Below are positions 1-9,240 of a stretch of DNA of 20,000 bases, one piece after another (position 1 is the stretch's first letter; every line of letters starts with the position of its first letter). The DNA lies in NCBI GenBank assembly GCA_002081555.1, contig MZNV01002478.1, positions 1-20,000 on the forward strand. The letters are read 5' to 3'. A program made the position numbers and the translations under genes. The notes under the pieces were generated by a model. The model was given only the letters and a program-made list of their open reading frames with translations, ran no database searches and had not been told where the DNA came from. The DNA is from Protostelium mycophagum. Its lineage: Eukaryota; Evosea; Variosea; Protosteliida; Protosteliaceae.

Positions 1-323
1 GCTACAATTTGTTTCATCTCGAAATGTTCGCTCGTATTTTGCACAAAAAAGTTGAGTTTTTGCCACATTTTTGAATAGGATACAACGGTGTTGCAATGTA
101 TTTTAAAATTTAAAAAAAGTCTTTGGGCGAAAAGTTGGTCCACACATCAAATGTATTTTGTTTGGCTCAACTCCACTATGTTTCGTGTGAAATGTACATG
201 AACATTCCATGACATTTCGCTCACATGTCGACGAGAAGTGGTGGGTTTTAATTTTTCTGGTGCAAAAGGGTAAATTCAAGTTACATCAACCACTACCCAA
301 AGTTTTTATAGAATAAGAGTTGA
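1..323. other. Left edge, no gene seen
   Basis: AT-rich sequence downstream of the VHS gene. I see no exon with supporting splice sites or family similarity. AATAAA lies at 327-332 on the minus strand, directly before the VHS stop codon, and may be its polyadenylation signal. Confidence 0.5.
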
Positions 324-3125
324 TCATTTATTGTCTAGAAAAGGATTTCCAGCGATATTGTTGTTGGCAGATACCTGACGTCATCACAAAGAGTATACAT
401 CTCCAACTCACCTGCTTGCCGGTTATCAGCCACTCTAAGAAGGGGTCGCTGTTGTTCACTTTCTTCTCACTGTTTGGGACGTTCTCTAAAAGCTCCATGC
501 CGAGATCCCAAGCTGAGCGGGGAGGTCCTCTACTATCGTCCTAATCTTTTTCAGAGGGGATGTACAGTCTCTGACAGACGTATCGATATTGTCGACATGT
601 CGACATGTACAGAACTGAAGCACCAGACATCACTTTTGCTACTTTCACATGTTGTACAGAAATAAACATGTCGACATATACGTGTACAGAAATGAAGATG
701 TTACCGGTTGGGACCGGTGTGGGCGGAGGGTCTCGGGTGGTGCTGAGGGCCTGTATTCTCTGGGAGAAAAGTCTTCTTCCTCATCACTGGATGCCCCCTG
801 CATGATATCCCTTCACACGTCATCTCGTTGTAGACACCCGAACTTTGACTCGTTGTAGATGTGACATATCAGAATCTCACCTCTTGGAAATGCTGCGGAA
901 ATCCCGCCTTTTTCTACCGGATAGTAACAATTCGTATTCGTTGATTGCAGATTCTAATCTCTCATAGAGTAGAATCAAGAGGTGCAGCAGCTGCTCATTA
1001 TTTTGGCTTCCTCCAAGTTGTTCCGAGATGTAATTGTCCAGCTTCTCCTTTTGTTGGCGCGAGGCCACCTGATGGTTTAAAATTCGAATGGGCGGATTTG
1101 GCGGGAAAAAAAGAGAAAGTACCTGGAGGTCGCTGGCCACATCATTGCCTAAGAGTTGTGTGTTATCCTCTGTTGCTTCTAATATGGACTCCAACACGGT
1201 TACCGTTGCCTTCATCTCATTCAACTCGGCCATCATATCTATGATCATCAATCATTTGAAGTCGAGAAAAATTTAATTTGGTTGGAATTTTAATGCAACA
1301 CAGAAGATATAAAAGGACGAAGATCTTCCATTCGATTTGAAAATTACAATAAATTACCCTCTGAAATGGTGGGCCTGCGCTGTGGTCTCTCTACAACTTG
1401 TCTCTTCACTTCTGTAGGTGTGTTGTTTTCAAAAGGCTTCTGGTCTTCTTCCTCCATAGGTGGGAATTCCACCCCTGCATGACGTCATCATGACGTCATC
1501 ACGCTCACTGTACCGTGTTTTATGCATTTCAAGTATAAATCTGAGTAACGTGGAAGTTCGGCCTTGTGGCCAGCACCCCAACTCTGAATCAACGCCAGCA
1601 CCTACATCATCATCAATCACATGACATCATTAAGACGTATGAGGATTCACGTGCAAACTGTGGAAAGGCTGACGTGAACCTAAAAAATACCAAAATAAAA
1701 CGAAGAGTCCGGAAAATGTACTCTACCGCATTGTAGATCGCCTCTGTGCGTGAACATTTGCTGCGGCTCTGCCGCGTTGTAGACTGTCGCAGCGCATGAA
1801 AATGATGTACACCGCTGCGGCTCTGCCGCATTGTAGATCGCCACTGCCATAAAGTTCAGGAAAATAATCAACAGGTATATTCGGCAGAGCCGCAGCACTG
1901 ACCACCTCTCACAGCCCATCATTCCACATTTGCATTTGATTGTCTGAGCTCATTTCTGGCATGCGATGATCATCATGCCACATAGACGTCACCTTCTCTT
2001 GGACTCTGATCTTCATATATCCATCAGATGTGATGGACCTCCTCTTTCTGATGGAATCATATGATCTCGGATGGGCCATGCGCGATCCTGCGGTCTTCTT
2101 CATTCTATCCATGAAGGGCTTCTGCTGAACGGCTTGAATGAAATCTGATGGACATCTCTTGACACATGCCTCGATGGTCAACAATGTCGGCCATTGTGCG
2201 CTGATGTCATCAGTTCATGATCATTAAAGAGGATGATGCCATCTGATTAAAAATGATCAATCTTTTGTGATGCAAACAAGTGCATCGTGTTCTTCAAAAC
2301 ATTCTTCACAAAGCGCGGTTTGCTACCGCAAAAATCTCGTGCACAACCGTGTATTAAGACTGACCTCGGGTCCTTTCTGTGGGTTCTCAATTGACTTCCC
2401 AATAAATCTGCCACAATTGTCGACCTGATCTAAAATTAGAAAAATTCAAATAAAATATTTAAAAATAATTGAAGAATAAAATCTTGACAGTGAAAATTTA
2501 TATTATTTCGTTTGAAATATTGATTTTGAAATTTAAAATTGTCTATCAATATCTTTGTGCAAAGCCACAACATTAGAAAATGGCAGTGCGGGTGTGTCGA
2601 CGCATGGTCTCTTCATTCCCACAAAAAATTAAACTTACATATACATTGGATCATGATTGATCAGTTCCACCAGAAGACGAACGGCTTCCCAATCGGGATC
2701 GTTGAATCTGTGCTTCTCTCTCAAAGTGGCTTGTATCACCAAGATGAATGGTTTGACACTCACGGCATTGCGAAAATGTTCTGGACAATCTTTCACACAG
2801 GCATCTATGGCTCTGGAGATCGGCCATTGTACGCTGATGTAATCAGGCAATGTATAAGTGAATAAATCAAATGCAGTGAGGAATCTTCTTACCTATGGTC
2901 CTTCCGATGCATCACTAGCTGATTCTCAAAAATATTCGCCAGAACGGGTCCCCTGTAAACGATTCAAAATGAGAGGCGATGGATTGGTTTATACATGTGC
3001 TTAGCGTTCCTGTTGACAAATTGGATTAATTCTTGGACACAATCCCAATCAGGATCTCCTTCGGCATTGTGCTCCTTTAGAGTTGCTTTTGCTGCGAGGG
3101 TTGTTGCATGCGCGTCCTGATTCAT
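324..3125 (-). CDS. TOM1-like VHS-GAT sorting adaptor with duplicated VHS module
   Basis: Endosomal/Golgi cargo adaptor of the TOM1/GGA kind (VHS, then GAT, then a tail that recruits coat proteins). Twelve exons: 3125-2995, 2952-2893, 2833-2639, 2424-2365, 2200-1993, 1601-1514, 1474-1358, 1238-1123, 1068-881, 786-705, 540-412, 374-324; they sum to 474 residues. Residues 1-107 form a partial VHS module (DPDW at 24-27, QWP at 66-68, ACVKDCPEHF at 75-84). A second, complete VHS follows (DPDW 109-112, QWP 151-153, VLALIQSWG from 219) and ends with GVEFPP at 248-253, the typical VHS exit. A GAT-like helical region spans about 287-388. The tail is acidic, then has a DPFLEW stretch and ends in GNPFLDNK; NPF is the EH-domain ligand motif. 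Exon 8/9 are separated by a 54-nt intron that is open in frame. Start chosen as the first ATG before the VHS. TOM1 versus GGA is not settled: I see no GAE ear, which favours TOM1. Confidence 0.88.
541..704 (-). repeat. Intron 10 of the VHS gene with CATGTCGACAT / GTACAGAA repeats
   Basis: This 164-nt intron holds a cluster of short repeats around 590-695: ATGTCGACATGTCGACATG, then GTACAGAA three times, each close to a CATGTCGACAT or CATGTTGTAC unit. The palindrome GTCGAC occurs three times. The same ACATGTCGAC string recurs at about 221-231, just beyond the gene's stop codon. Confidence 0.7.
1602..1992 (-). repeat. Intron 5 of the VHS gene with GC-rich repeat units
   Basis: At 391 nt this is the longest intron I could place. 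It lies between the codons for VQEK and VLALIQ of the second VHS. It holds two near-identical copies of a plus-strand unit GCTGCGGCTCTGCCGC followed by RTTGTAGA (about 1761-1784 and 1815-1839), a partial copy at about 1726-1740, and a copy in reverse orientation at about 1882-1896 (CGGCAGAGCCGCAGC). Short open frames through these repeats are by-products of the repeat, not exons. Confidence 0.7.
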
Positions 3126-3360
3126 TTGTTGTCTTCGTGTGCGTTTTCAGTTCAGAGAATCCCGAGTTGTTTCGCGTAATTTTGTCCAAGTACAACGTCA
3201 TTTTGAAAACGCTTTCTCTTTGGACTCCTTGTTAAGAGGTCTTGTTCAGAGGCAAATGCTCGAGGCGCAGTGTCTATAAGCTTGTGCATGCCAGTGAAAA
3301 AATTTAAACCCTTTTACAACACTTCGGTTGACAGGCGAAAAGGTCTTCAGTGACACGGCC
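3126..3360. promoter_or_regulatory. Shared divergent promoter region, VHS gene / FHA gene
   Basis: The two start codons face away from each other across 235 bp, so this interval must hold both promoters and both 5' leaders. No TATA box is evident. A splice-acceptor-like TTGACAG at about 3329-3335 precedes the FHA start and could end a leader intron. Confidence 0.5.
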
Positions 3361-5734
3361 ATGAAGAAGAGCAAGGCCGCGAAAGATGGGGACGTTTTGT
3401 TTCTGAGCTCTCCTTTCATCAGATCATCCGTTCCCTTGCAACCTCTATCGGGTACATCCTCACCATTATCATCGTCTCCACCACAGCAGTTAACGCCAGA
3501 ACTGTCCAGAGCCGCTTCTGCAAGGTTTCCGAAGAAGTCCATCAAAAGTCAGAACTCTTCAGATAGACTATTTGCCTTCCCTGATGGTAACTTCATTTGT
3601 TTCTGTTCTCCTCTTTGTGATCTGGGCGGCTGTTTTCACAAATGTCTTTATGACATCTTTTACAGATCCTGGCATCCGCCTTGTCGAGAGCAGAAAGATC
3701 AAGATCGGTCGTTCAGATCTAGACAGAGATGACAGACGAGTGTCTAGGAAACACCTCTTGATTAAAATGGAAGACGGTGTCGTAACGGCTCAATCGGTAA
3801 TCATCGAATAATCATATCTATCAATCTTGTGAGATTTTTGTGGATGATGGTTCAACTCACAACTTCGACGATAATAGAATAAAATGATCATCAAGTCTGT
3901 GGTAAATTTGATGTGTACAGGTGGGAACAAATGTCTGCTATCTGCAGAAGGCCCAAGGGAGCTCCATACCGATGATCAAAGGTGCACGTTACGATGTCTA
4001 CGTCGGTGAGCTCATTTCCATCTCTTTACATCTTGAATCCTTTTTTGATTTTCAAACACGGTAACCCACCACATCTTCACGTTAGTTAACGTGTCTAGGG
4101 GATTCGGTGTGTTTGTTGAGAGATGAGTACGCCATCAAGCTGGAGAAGAAGCACATGGGAGAGGCAGACTATGACTCCCACGCGTCCAAAGACAGCCCAG
4201 CTGATTCGGGTTCTGATGCATTTGATTCAGAGGACGACACCTCGTCGCATGGGGTGATGACATCATCTTTTTCGTCCACATTCTTCTCAATAAACTATCC
4301 AAACATTCGAAATTCTCACAAAAAATCATTTTTGTAAAAATATTTTCTGACTGGTTGTAGATCAACAATAACTACAAGTCTCCTTTGGGAAGGAATGTGT
4401 GGGTCCAAACTTTAGATAAGCACATCACCCTGGACAACAACGCCCCCGCACTACAACTGTACAGAAGAGCAACTGCCGCTGATGAGGTGAGGACATCACT
4501 TGAAATTATAGTGACGTCATATGACGTCATCACCATGATTCTTTCGATCTGCATAAAAAGCCCACGGCAGTCAAAACCATGACAACCGGGATGACCCATG
4601 CCACTACGAAGAATGTACAACGTGATGACATGGATGATGACGTGATGATGACATGTTGATGACATTGTTGATGACATGTTGATGACAGGAGCCCCCAGTA
4701 TATGAGGAGGAGAGTGACCACTTAGATGCTTCATCTGAAGACGAGGAACAAATCAATCATTTCGAAGACCTGAAGGAAAAAGGTCCTCTTCCGTCTTTAG
4801 AATTTCAATCGTCACGATGTCTTTTTTTAACGGCTATATTTTCAAATTTTGAATTTTCACAGTGGAGGCGGAAATGTTGAGGTTTGCAGAGGTGAAGAGG
4901 GAGATTGAAACCATTGCGAATCAAGTGAGTTTTTTAGACAGAAAGATTACTGATGGAAAAGGTGGTGATGTTTCATTCGGGTGTGCAGTTACGTAAAGAG
5001 TTGTTGGTTCCAGGAACAGATCTCACTTCCATGACAGTCGATTTTCACCGAATGGAGGTATGATGACGTCATCATACGTCATGCCCTGGGAGGGACATTC
5101 GTATGGAAATTTCTGATGAATTTCAGATGATGATGAATGACAGAGAGAGGGCTATGTCTGTACACAAGCCCAACACCCCCGACCCTCTACAATTCTTAAT
5201 GGGTGAGAAATTTCTCAGAATAATCGTATGTAATTTCGCTGAAATTTCGCAGGAAATTTGGGTGTAAAATCTCCCGTCACGAAGGAGTCACACGAGGTGA
5301 ACGCCAAAAAATCATTTTCAAATTTCCAATCTGAAACTTTTGTAGAAGTTTAATAAGAGTGTGGAAGTGTCAGTATTTAATGTCCCGATTTTTCCTGGAA
5401 TCTTCTTGTCTGTACAACCGTACAATCCTGACATCAACCCAAAAGAAATTTCTCGGTACGTTTTTTATTTTAAAAAAATTGAATTCTCCATTTATTATTA
5501 TATTTACAACATCTACAACGCAGCAGCGCCGCTACACCAGCGCAGCAAAGCTGCAGTAAACTGTTCAGTCCCCAAACAGCAACCTACAACACTGATTTCT
5601 ACCAGCGCTCCATCAGAAAGGATCCGCTCCATCAGCTCCATCAGAGCATGGAGCCAAGCGCATTTCGCTGGAGGCAGCAAGACCAGGACTTCTCGAAAGG
5701 GGAGCATCGACCTCACGGCGGGGCCTATTCCTAG
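3361..5734 (+). CDS. FHA-domain protein, APLF/aprataxin/PNKP-like FHA
   Basis: Twelve exons: 3361-3586, 3666-3796, 3921-4005, 4099-4253, 4361-4486, 4689-4782, 4863-4924, 4989-5057, 5127-5202, 5253-5296, 5346-5455, 5569-5734; they sum to 447 residues. Residues 1-75 are Ser/Pro-rich and basic. An FHA fold follows: KIKIGRSDLD at 86-95, VSRKH at 101-105 and GTN at 121-123 match the conserved phosphothreonine-binding GR, SxxH and N positions. The SRKH form and the strand after it recall the FHA domains of the DNA-break repair proteins APLF, aprataxin and PNKP, so a role in DNA repair is a reasonable inference. The rest (about 165-447) I do not recognise: an acidic Ser/Asp stretch, YKSPLGRNVW, a helical MLRFAEVKREIE segment, and a C-terminal part with SVFNVPIFPGIF. 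No kinase, phosphatase, HIT or PBZ zinc finger is visible. Its 3' end faces the next gene. Confidence 0.85.
4487..4688 (+). repeat. FHA-gene intron 5 with GATGAC tandem repeats
   Basis: The 202-nt intron carries two abutting TGACGTCATATGACGTCATC palindromes at about 4512-4531 and then, at about 4622-4688, a run of imperfect GATGACATGTTGATGACAT units that leads straight into the acceptor. Confidence 0.7.
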
Positions 5735-5771
5735 AAGAGAATAAGTTGTAGATAAAGTTGTACTTGATGGT

Positions 5772-6798
5772 TTATCCTGTCGCATCACAATAACATTCAC
5801 AAAGTCTATTCCATGAAGATGGTAGGTATCTGTGAAATAAATATAATAGATCGGGGTATATCACCGTGAGGACCATCATCATTGTTTTTTGACGATGTAC
5901 ATTGGACAAGAAGGATATGTCAATAAGAATCAAAGTGAAATGACAAAGTTCAAAGATGTCACATTGACAGTGGTCAAGATTCCTTAACTACTTTTCTAAC
6001 TATAATATTCATCAGAAAGATATACAATAGAGATGTCACCTTGTGGCATTGGTGAAGGTGATGTCTTTCAGTGTCAGACTTCCTGGTTCAGACAAATGGG
6101 CATTAATAATTGTATGACTTCCTTCCAAATCAAAATGAACCAACTGTAACAAATCAGTTTGGATGTACAAGCTGAAAACAATCTTTCCATTTGACTTATG
6201 CCGGAGAATAACACAATATTCATGGTAAGCAACCGTGATACCACTGAAGATCTCATTGTACCTCGCTTCCGGCCTCTCTTACTTCCAAATAAGATCTGGC
6301 CAGGGTGATTCTCCTCCCGTTGTAGACACCTTTCTTTTGCAATCGGATGGAGCTGTCCTCCACTAAAAAATTCTCCATGAGACTGGAGATGGGAAGCTCT
6401 CCCGATAAGTGCAAGAAGGCCTTGCGTAACACGGTATTGGTGATGTTGATTTCCTTGAGGTCTTGGAGGTATAATCCAGAGCCAGAAAAAAAGGTAGAAG
6501 GCCCGATAATAGAGTTCTCCAACATCAAGCTGCTTTCAATGGCACGCTTTGCAAAAGTGGTAATGTCAAGTTGGAGATGAACACGTTAGATTCAGAGTAG
6601 CGCAGGTATTGTCCAAAGACAGTCCACAGTTTGGTGTGTCCATCTCTGTGCCTCCGATGTACAGCTGAGCACATAAGAACCTTCAACAATAATAATGTGA
6701 TCACTTCCAACGAACAAATATTGGACACTAAGAGGAGCAGAATGTGCGATGAGGTCCTCATTGGATGGCTGGCAATTGTTATTCTCTGTGATTGGAAT
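5772..6798 (-). CDS. Likely secreted beta-helix-like protein (model incomplete)
   Basis: Three internal exons read well: 6798-6628, 6546-6283 and 6194-6040. The first has a Cys then VQYLFVGSDHIIIVEGSYVL; the second has LENSIIGPSTFFSGSGLYLQ, DLKEINITNTV and a later VEDSSIRL; the third has VHFDLEGSHTIINAHL and LTLKDITFTNAT. Evenly spaced short hydrophobic strands with Asn and Gly turns are typical of right-handed parallel beta-helix (pectin-lyase-like) proteins. That fold call is inference. The last exon is uncertain: 5829-5772 closes the frame, but an extra exon around 5900-5960 (open frame with LILIDISFLSNV) would also fit the fold. The start and the expected signal peptide are not found; they should lie between 6799 and 6990, where no in-frame ATG joins exon 1. 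The locus is convergent with the FHA gene (37 bp between stops) and divergent from the phosphodiesterase. Confidence 0.45.
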
Positions 6799-6995
6799 CT
6801 GAACCGGCTGTTTGTGTTTTGGGCGGGCATCCCCTCTGTTTTGGGCAGGGAAGGCACAGTCTTCAAACCTCCAGCACGTTTCACGTCAGTTACCGCAAAG
6901 TCGCGGTTAGGATTTCTTTTGACTTTGGGCGGAAAAAAAGAAAAGGTCACGTGACAATAATTTTGTTTGATTTTCACATTTCCGGCAGCTTCCCG

Positions 6996-8837
6996 ATGAT
7001 GGTGGTGGGTTCGAGGGTGTCCTTTTGCCTCTTCCTTCTTTATTGCACAACTGAATGTCTCTCCTTTGGTTCTGCACCCGTCATCGTCGCGCATCGTGGT
7101 GCTTCTGGATATCGGTGGGTAATAACAACATCTCTCACATAAATCTGACGGTGTCAAGACCAGAGGAGACATTCGCGAGCTGGTCCTTGGCAGCAGATCA
7201 GCAAGCGGATTATCTGGAGGCCGATCTCGTCATTTCAAAGGTGAAGACTGTCTGTCAAGATCCAGTTGTTGATTGATCTCAGGATGGAGAGTTGTTCTGT
7301 CTTCATTCTAATGAATTGGGTGTGACGACAGATGTTGCATCACATCAAGAGTTTGCCTCGCGATATACGAGCAAAGTGATCGATAACATCAACACCACTG
7401 GGTGGTTCTCTGAAGGTGCTCTGAAACATGATGAAAATGTTGATGTTTTAAAGATTTTACCGCCACTGAATTGAAAACACTCCGATGCAGAGAATCTCTA
7501 CCCTTTAGAAGCAGTGATTGGAACGGCCTGTATACCATTCCCACTTTGCACGTCCGTGTCTTTACATGCCATAAACCTCTCATTGACATTCTCGCAGGAG
7601 TATCTCCAAAACAGCGCAGCTCTGGAGAAGAGTCACGGCAGAATATATGGTCTTTACATCGAGACGAAATCACCGACACATTTTCTGAAGTATAATCTGA
7701 CCTCAGAAGAAAAGTTGGTCGCCGCTTTGGAATTATTCGGTTTCAATCGCACGGATGGATCGGTGCTCATCCAGTCTTTTGAGACACAAAATCTTCTCAA
7801 ACTGAAGAATGTGAGCCACATCCATTTCCTACCATCATTTTGTGTAGGTTGACGTCATCTGACGAATGCAGATGACAAATGTGCCTCTGATTCAGCTGTT
7901 GGGCAGAAGTGATGAGATACAGACGGACTCTGGTTCTTATTTCCGAGAGCTCGCCACCCCAAAAGGTCTTCCTCTTTAATTTCAAGATTGGATCTTTTTG
8001 AACTCTTAATCATTTCCGGTTTCGCCGTAATCATGAACATCATCTCAAAACATCTGTTCCCGGGCGGGGAGAGACATGATGTAGATCACCAAAATAATAA
8101 TAACAGGATTGAAAGAGATAAGTCGATATGCTATTGGGATTGGGCCGAGTAAGACACTCATCATGCCCATCAGCCCCCCAAACGGAAAGTTGTCTGAGGC
8201 TACATCTCTGGGTATGGTCTTATTCTATACATACCTTTTCCCGCCAAAATTTTTTTTTATTCGGAAAAATCCCAAAATTGATTCCAAGTGAAATTTTGGC
8301 GGGAATAAAATCGATTTTTTAATGCAATTGACATGCAGAATTTTTGCCGTTGTTGTTTTAAAATCAAACTAAAGACGTATAGTGAGCGACGCACACAAGA
8401 CCGGGTTGAAGGTGCATCCTTATACCTTTCGCAATGAAACGAGATATTTCGACGTCAGAAAATTCAAGTCGATGCAGGAGGAAATCGGTGAGTATTTACA
8501 GTGTTGTAGATGTCACACAACTTTCGACATTTTTGTTGGTAGATATCCATAAAAAAATTAAACTTAAAAATTAAACTGAAAAATAATAGAGGCGTTTTTT
8601 GCCCTCGGTGTAGATGGGGTCTTCACCGACTTCCCTGACATCGGTGTGAAAGCCAAGAACAACTTCTTGGGCATCAATAATTCTTCGACAAAATGCAGCT
8701 CCTTCGGCAGGAGCTGCATTGTCACTACCGTCCTCTTAGTGCTCTTGCTGTTGGCCACAGCGATTGGAACGTCCGTGCTGTACAGAAGATATGTCTCGCT
8801 GTACAGATACCGCAGAGCGGGAGACCTGGACATGTAG
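6996..8837 (+). CDS. Membrane-anchored glycerophosphodiester phosphodiesterase (GlpQ type)
   Basis: Hydrolyses glycerophosphodiesters to glycerol-3-phosphate and an alcohol; a signal peptide and a C-terminal membrane span suggest action outside the cell or in the endomembrane lumen. Nine exons: 6996-7114, 7159-7240, 7283-7415, 7454-7551, 7598-7810, 7872-7965, 8107-8211, 8383-8487, 8590-8837; 398 residues. Residues 1-28 are a signal peptide. The catalytic AHRGASGYRPEET and EADLVISKDGELFCLH blocks are present; the usual HD after the second block reads HS here. IETKSP, IQSF and GVDGVFTDFPD follow in family order. The C-terminus has a 20-residue hydrophobic span (IVTTVLLVLLLLATAIG) and a short basic tail, giving a type I topology. 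The donor after exon 4 (CAC/GTCCGT) is weak but keeps the frame. AATAAA at 8907-8912 lies 70 nt after the stop. Confidence 0.93.
8212..8382 (+). repeat. Phosphodiesterase intron 7 with inverted TTCCCGCCAAAATTT pair
   Basis: TTCCCGCCAAAATTT at 8238-8252 and its exact reverse complement at 8291-8305 are separated by 38 nt inside a 171-nt intron, so the transcript can fold into a 15-bp stem. Confidence 0.85.
8692..8720 (+). repeat. Perfect 12-bp hairpin inside the phosphodiesterase coding exon
   Basis: AATGCAGCTCCT at 8692-8703 and AGGAGCTGCATT at 8709-8720 are exact reverse complements around the 5-nt loop TCGGC. It encodes the Cys-Ser-Ser-Phe-Gly-Arg-Ser-Cys stretch just before the membrane span, so both cysteine codons lie in the stem. 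Confidence 0.85.
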
Positions 8838-9240
8838 TAGTCTTTGGTGTAGACGTGACTGACTTTTTCAAGGCATATTATATGACTTGGAGGAACTTGA
8901 AGTACAAATAAAGAGGTTGTTTTGTGCTTTTCGCTCTGGCTTTTTTAGATTTTTGTTGTATTGATCTGGACAAGATCAAGTGTTTAACACAGTCTTGACA
9001 GTAGGATTTTTGCCAATTAGCAGCCGGCGCACGGTTATAACCGCGATTTCAACCGTGCTTGAAATGTTTGGAGCATTACCGTGATTCCTGACCGCCAAAA
9101 TTTCGAAGTCACAAAATTTGTTCTGACAGTTGTAGTCGAATTCGTCTACGCTCTCAGGGAAAATCATCCATCATACAAAGGAAGAGACCAAAAGTTATTG
9201 TCTAAAAGGTGGTTATCTCTTCTATGTTCAGGTCCAAGAG
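8838..9240. other. Intergenic region between phosphodiesterase and F-box genes
   Basis: Holds the 3' UTR and AATAAA (8907-8912) of the upstream gene. An inverted repeat GCACGGTT (9029-9036) / AACCGTGC (9051-9058) encloses the start of a GGTTATAACC palindrome (9033-9042). A CCGCCAAAATTT motif lies at about 9092-9103 and TTGTAG at 9130-9135. A 5' leader exon of the F-box gene may be here, since an acceptor-like TTCAG ends at 9231, but I could not fix it. Confidence 0.5.

Noticed and set aside
320-858. Plus-strand open frames at the left end
   Set aside because: They are antisense to the last VHS-gene exons and introns, with no start context or family resemblance.
1613-1922. Open frames through the VHS intron 5 region
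   Set aside because: They run through the GC-rich repeats, and the codons on either side (VQEK and VLALIQ) join in phase without them.
2539-2865. 108-codon plus-strand open frame
   Set aside because: Exactly antisense to the third VHS exon, which has clear family similarity on the minus strand.
6525-7172. 215-codon minus-strand open frame with a hydrophobic stretch resembling a signal peptide
   Set aside because: The same DNA in another frame gives beta-helix-like exons with good splice sites, and the 5' part overlaps the phosphodiesterase first exon. The hydrophobic stretch is a frame shadow.
9029-9058. Inverted repeat GCACGGTT/AACCGTGC as a transposon end or origin
   Set aside because: Only 8-bp arms, no target-site duplication and no second terminus nearby; left as an intergenic palindrome.
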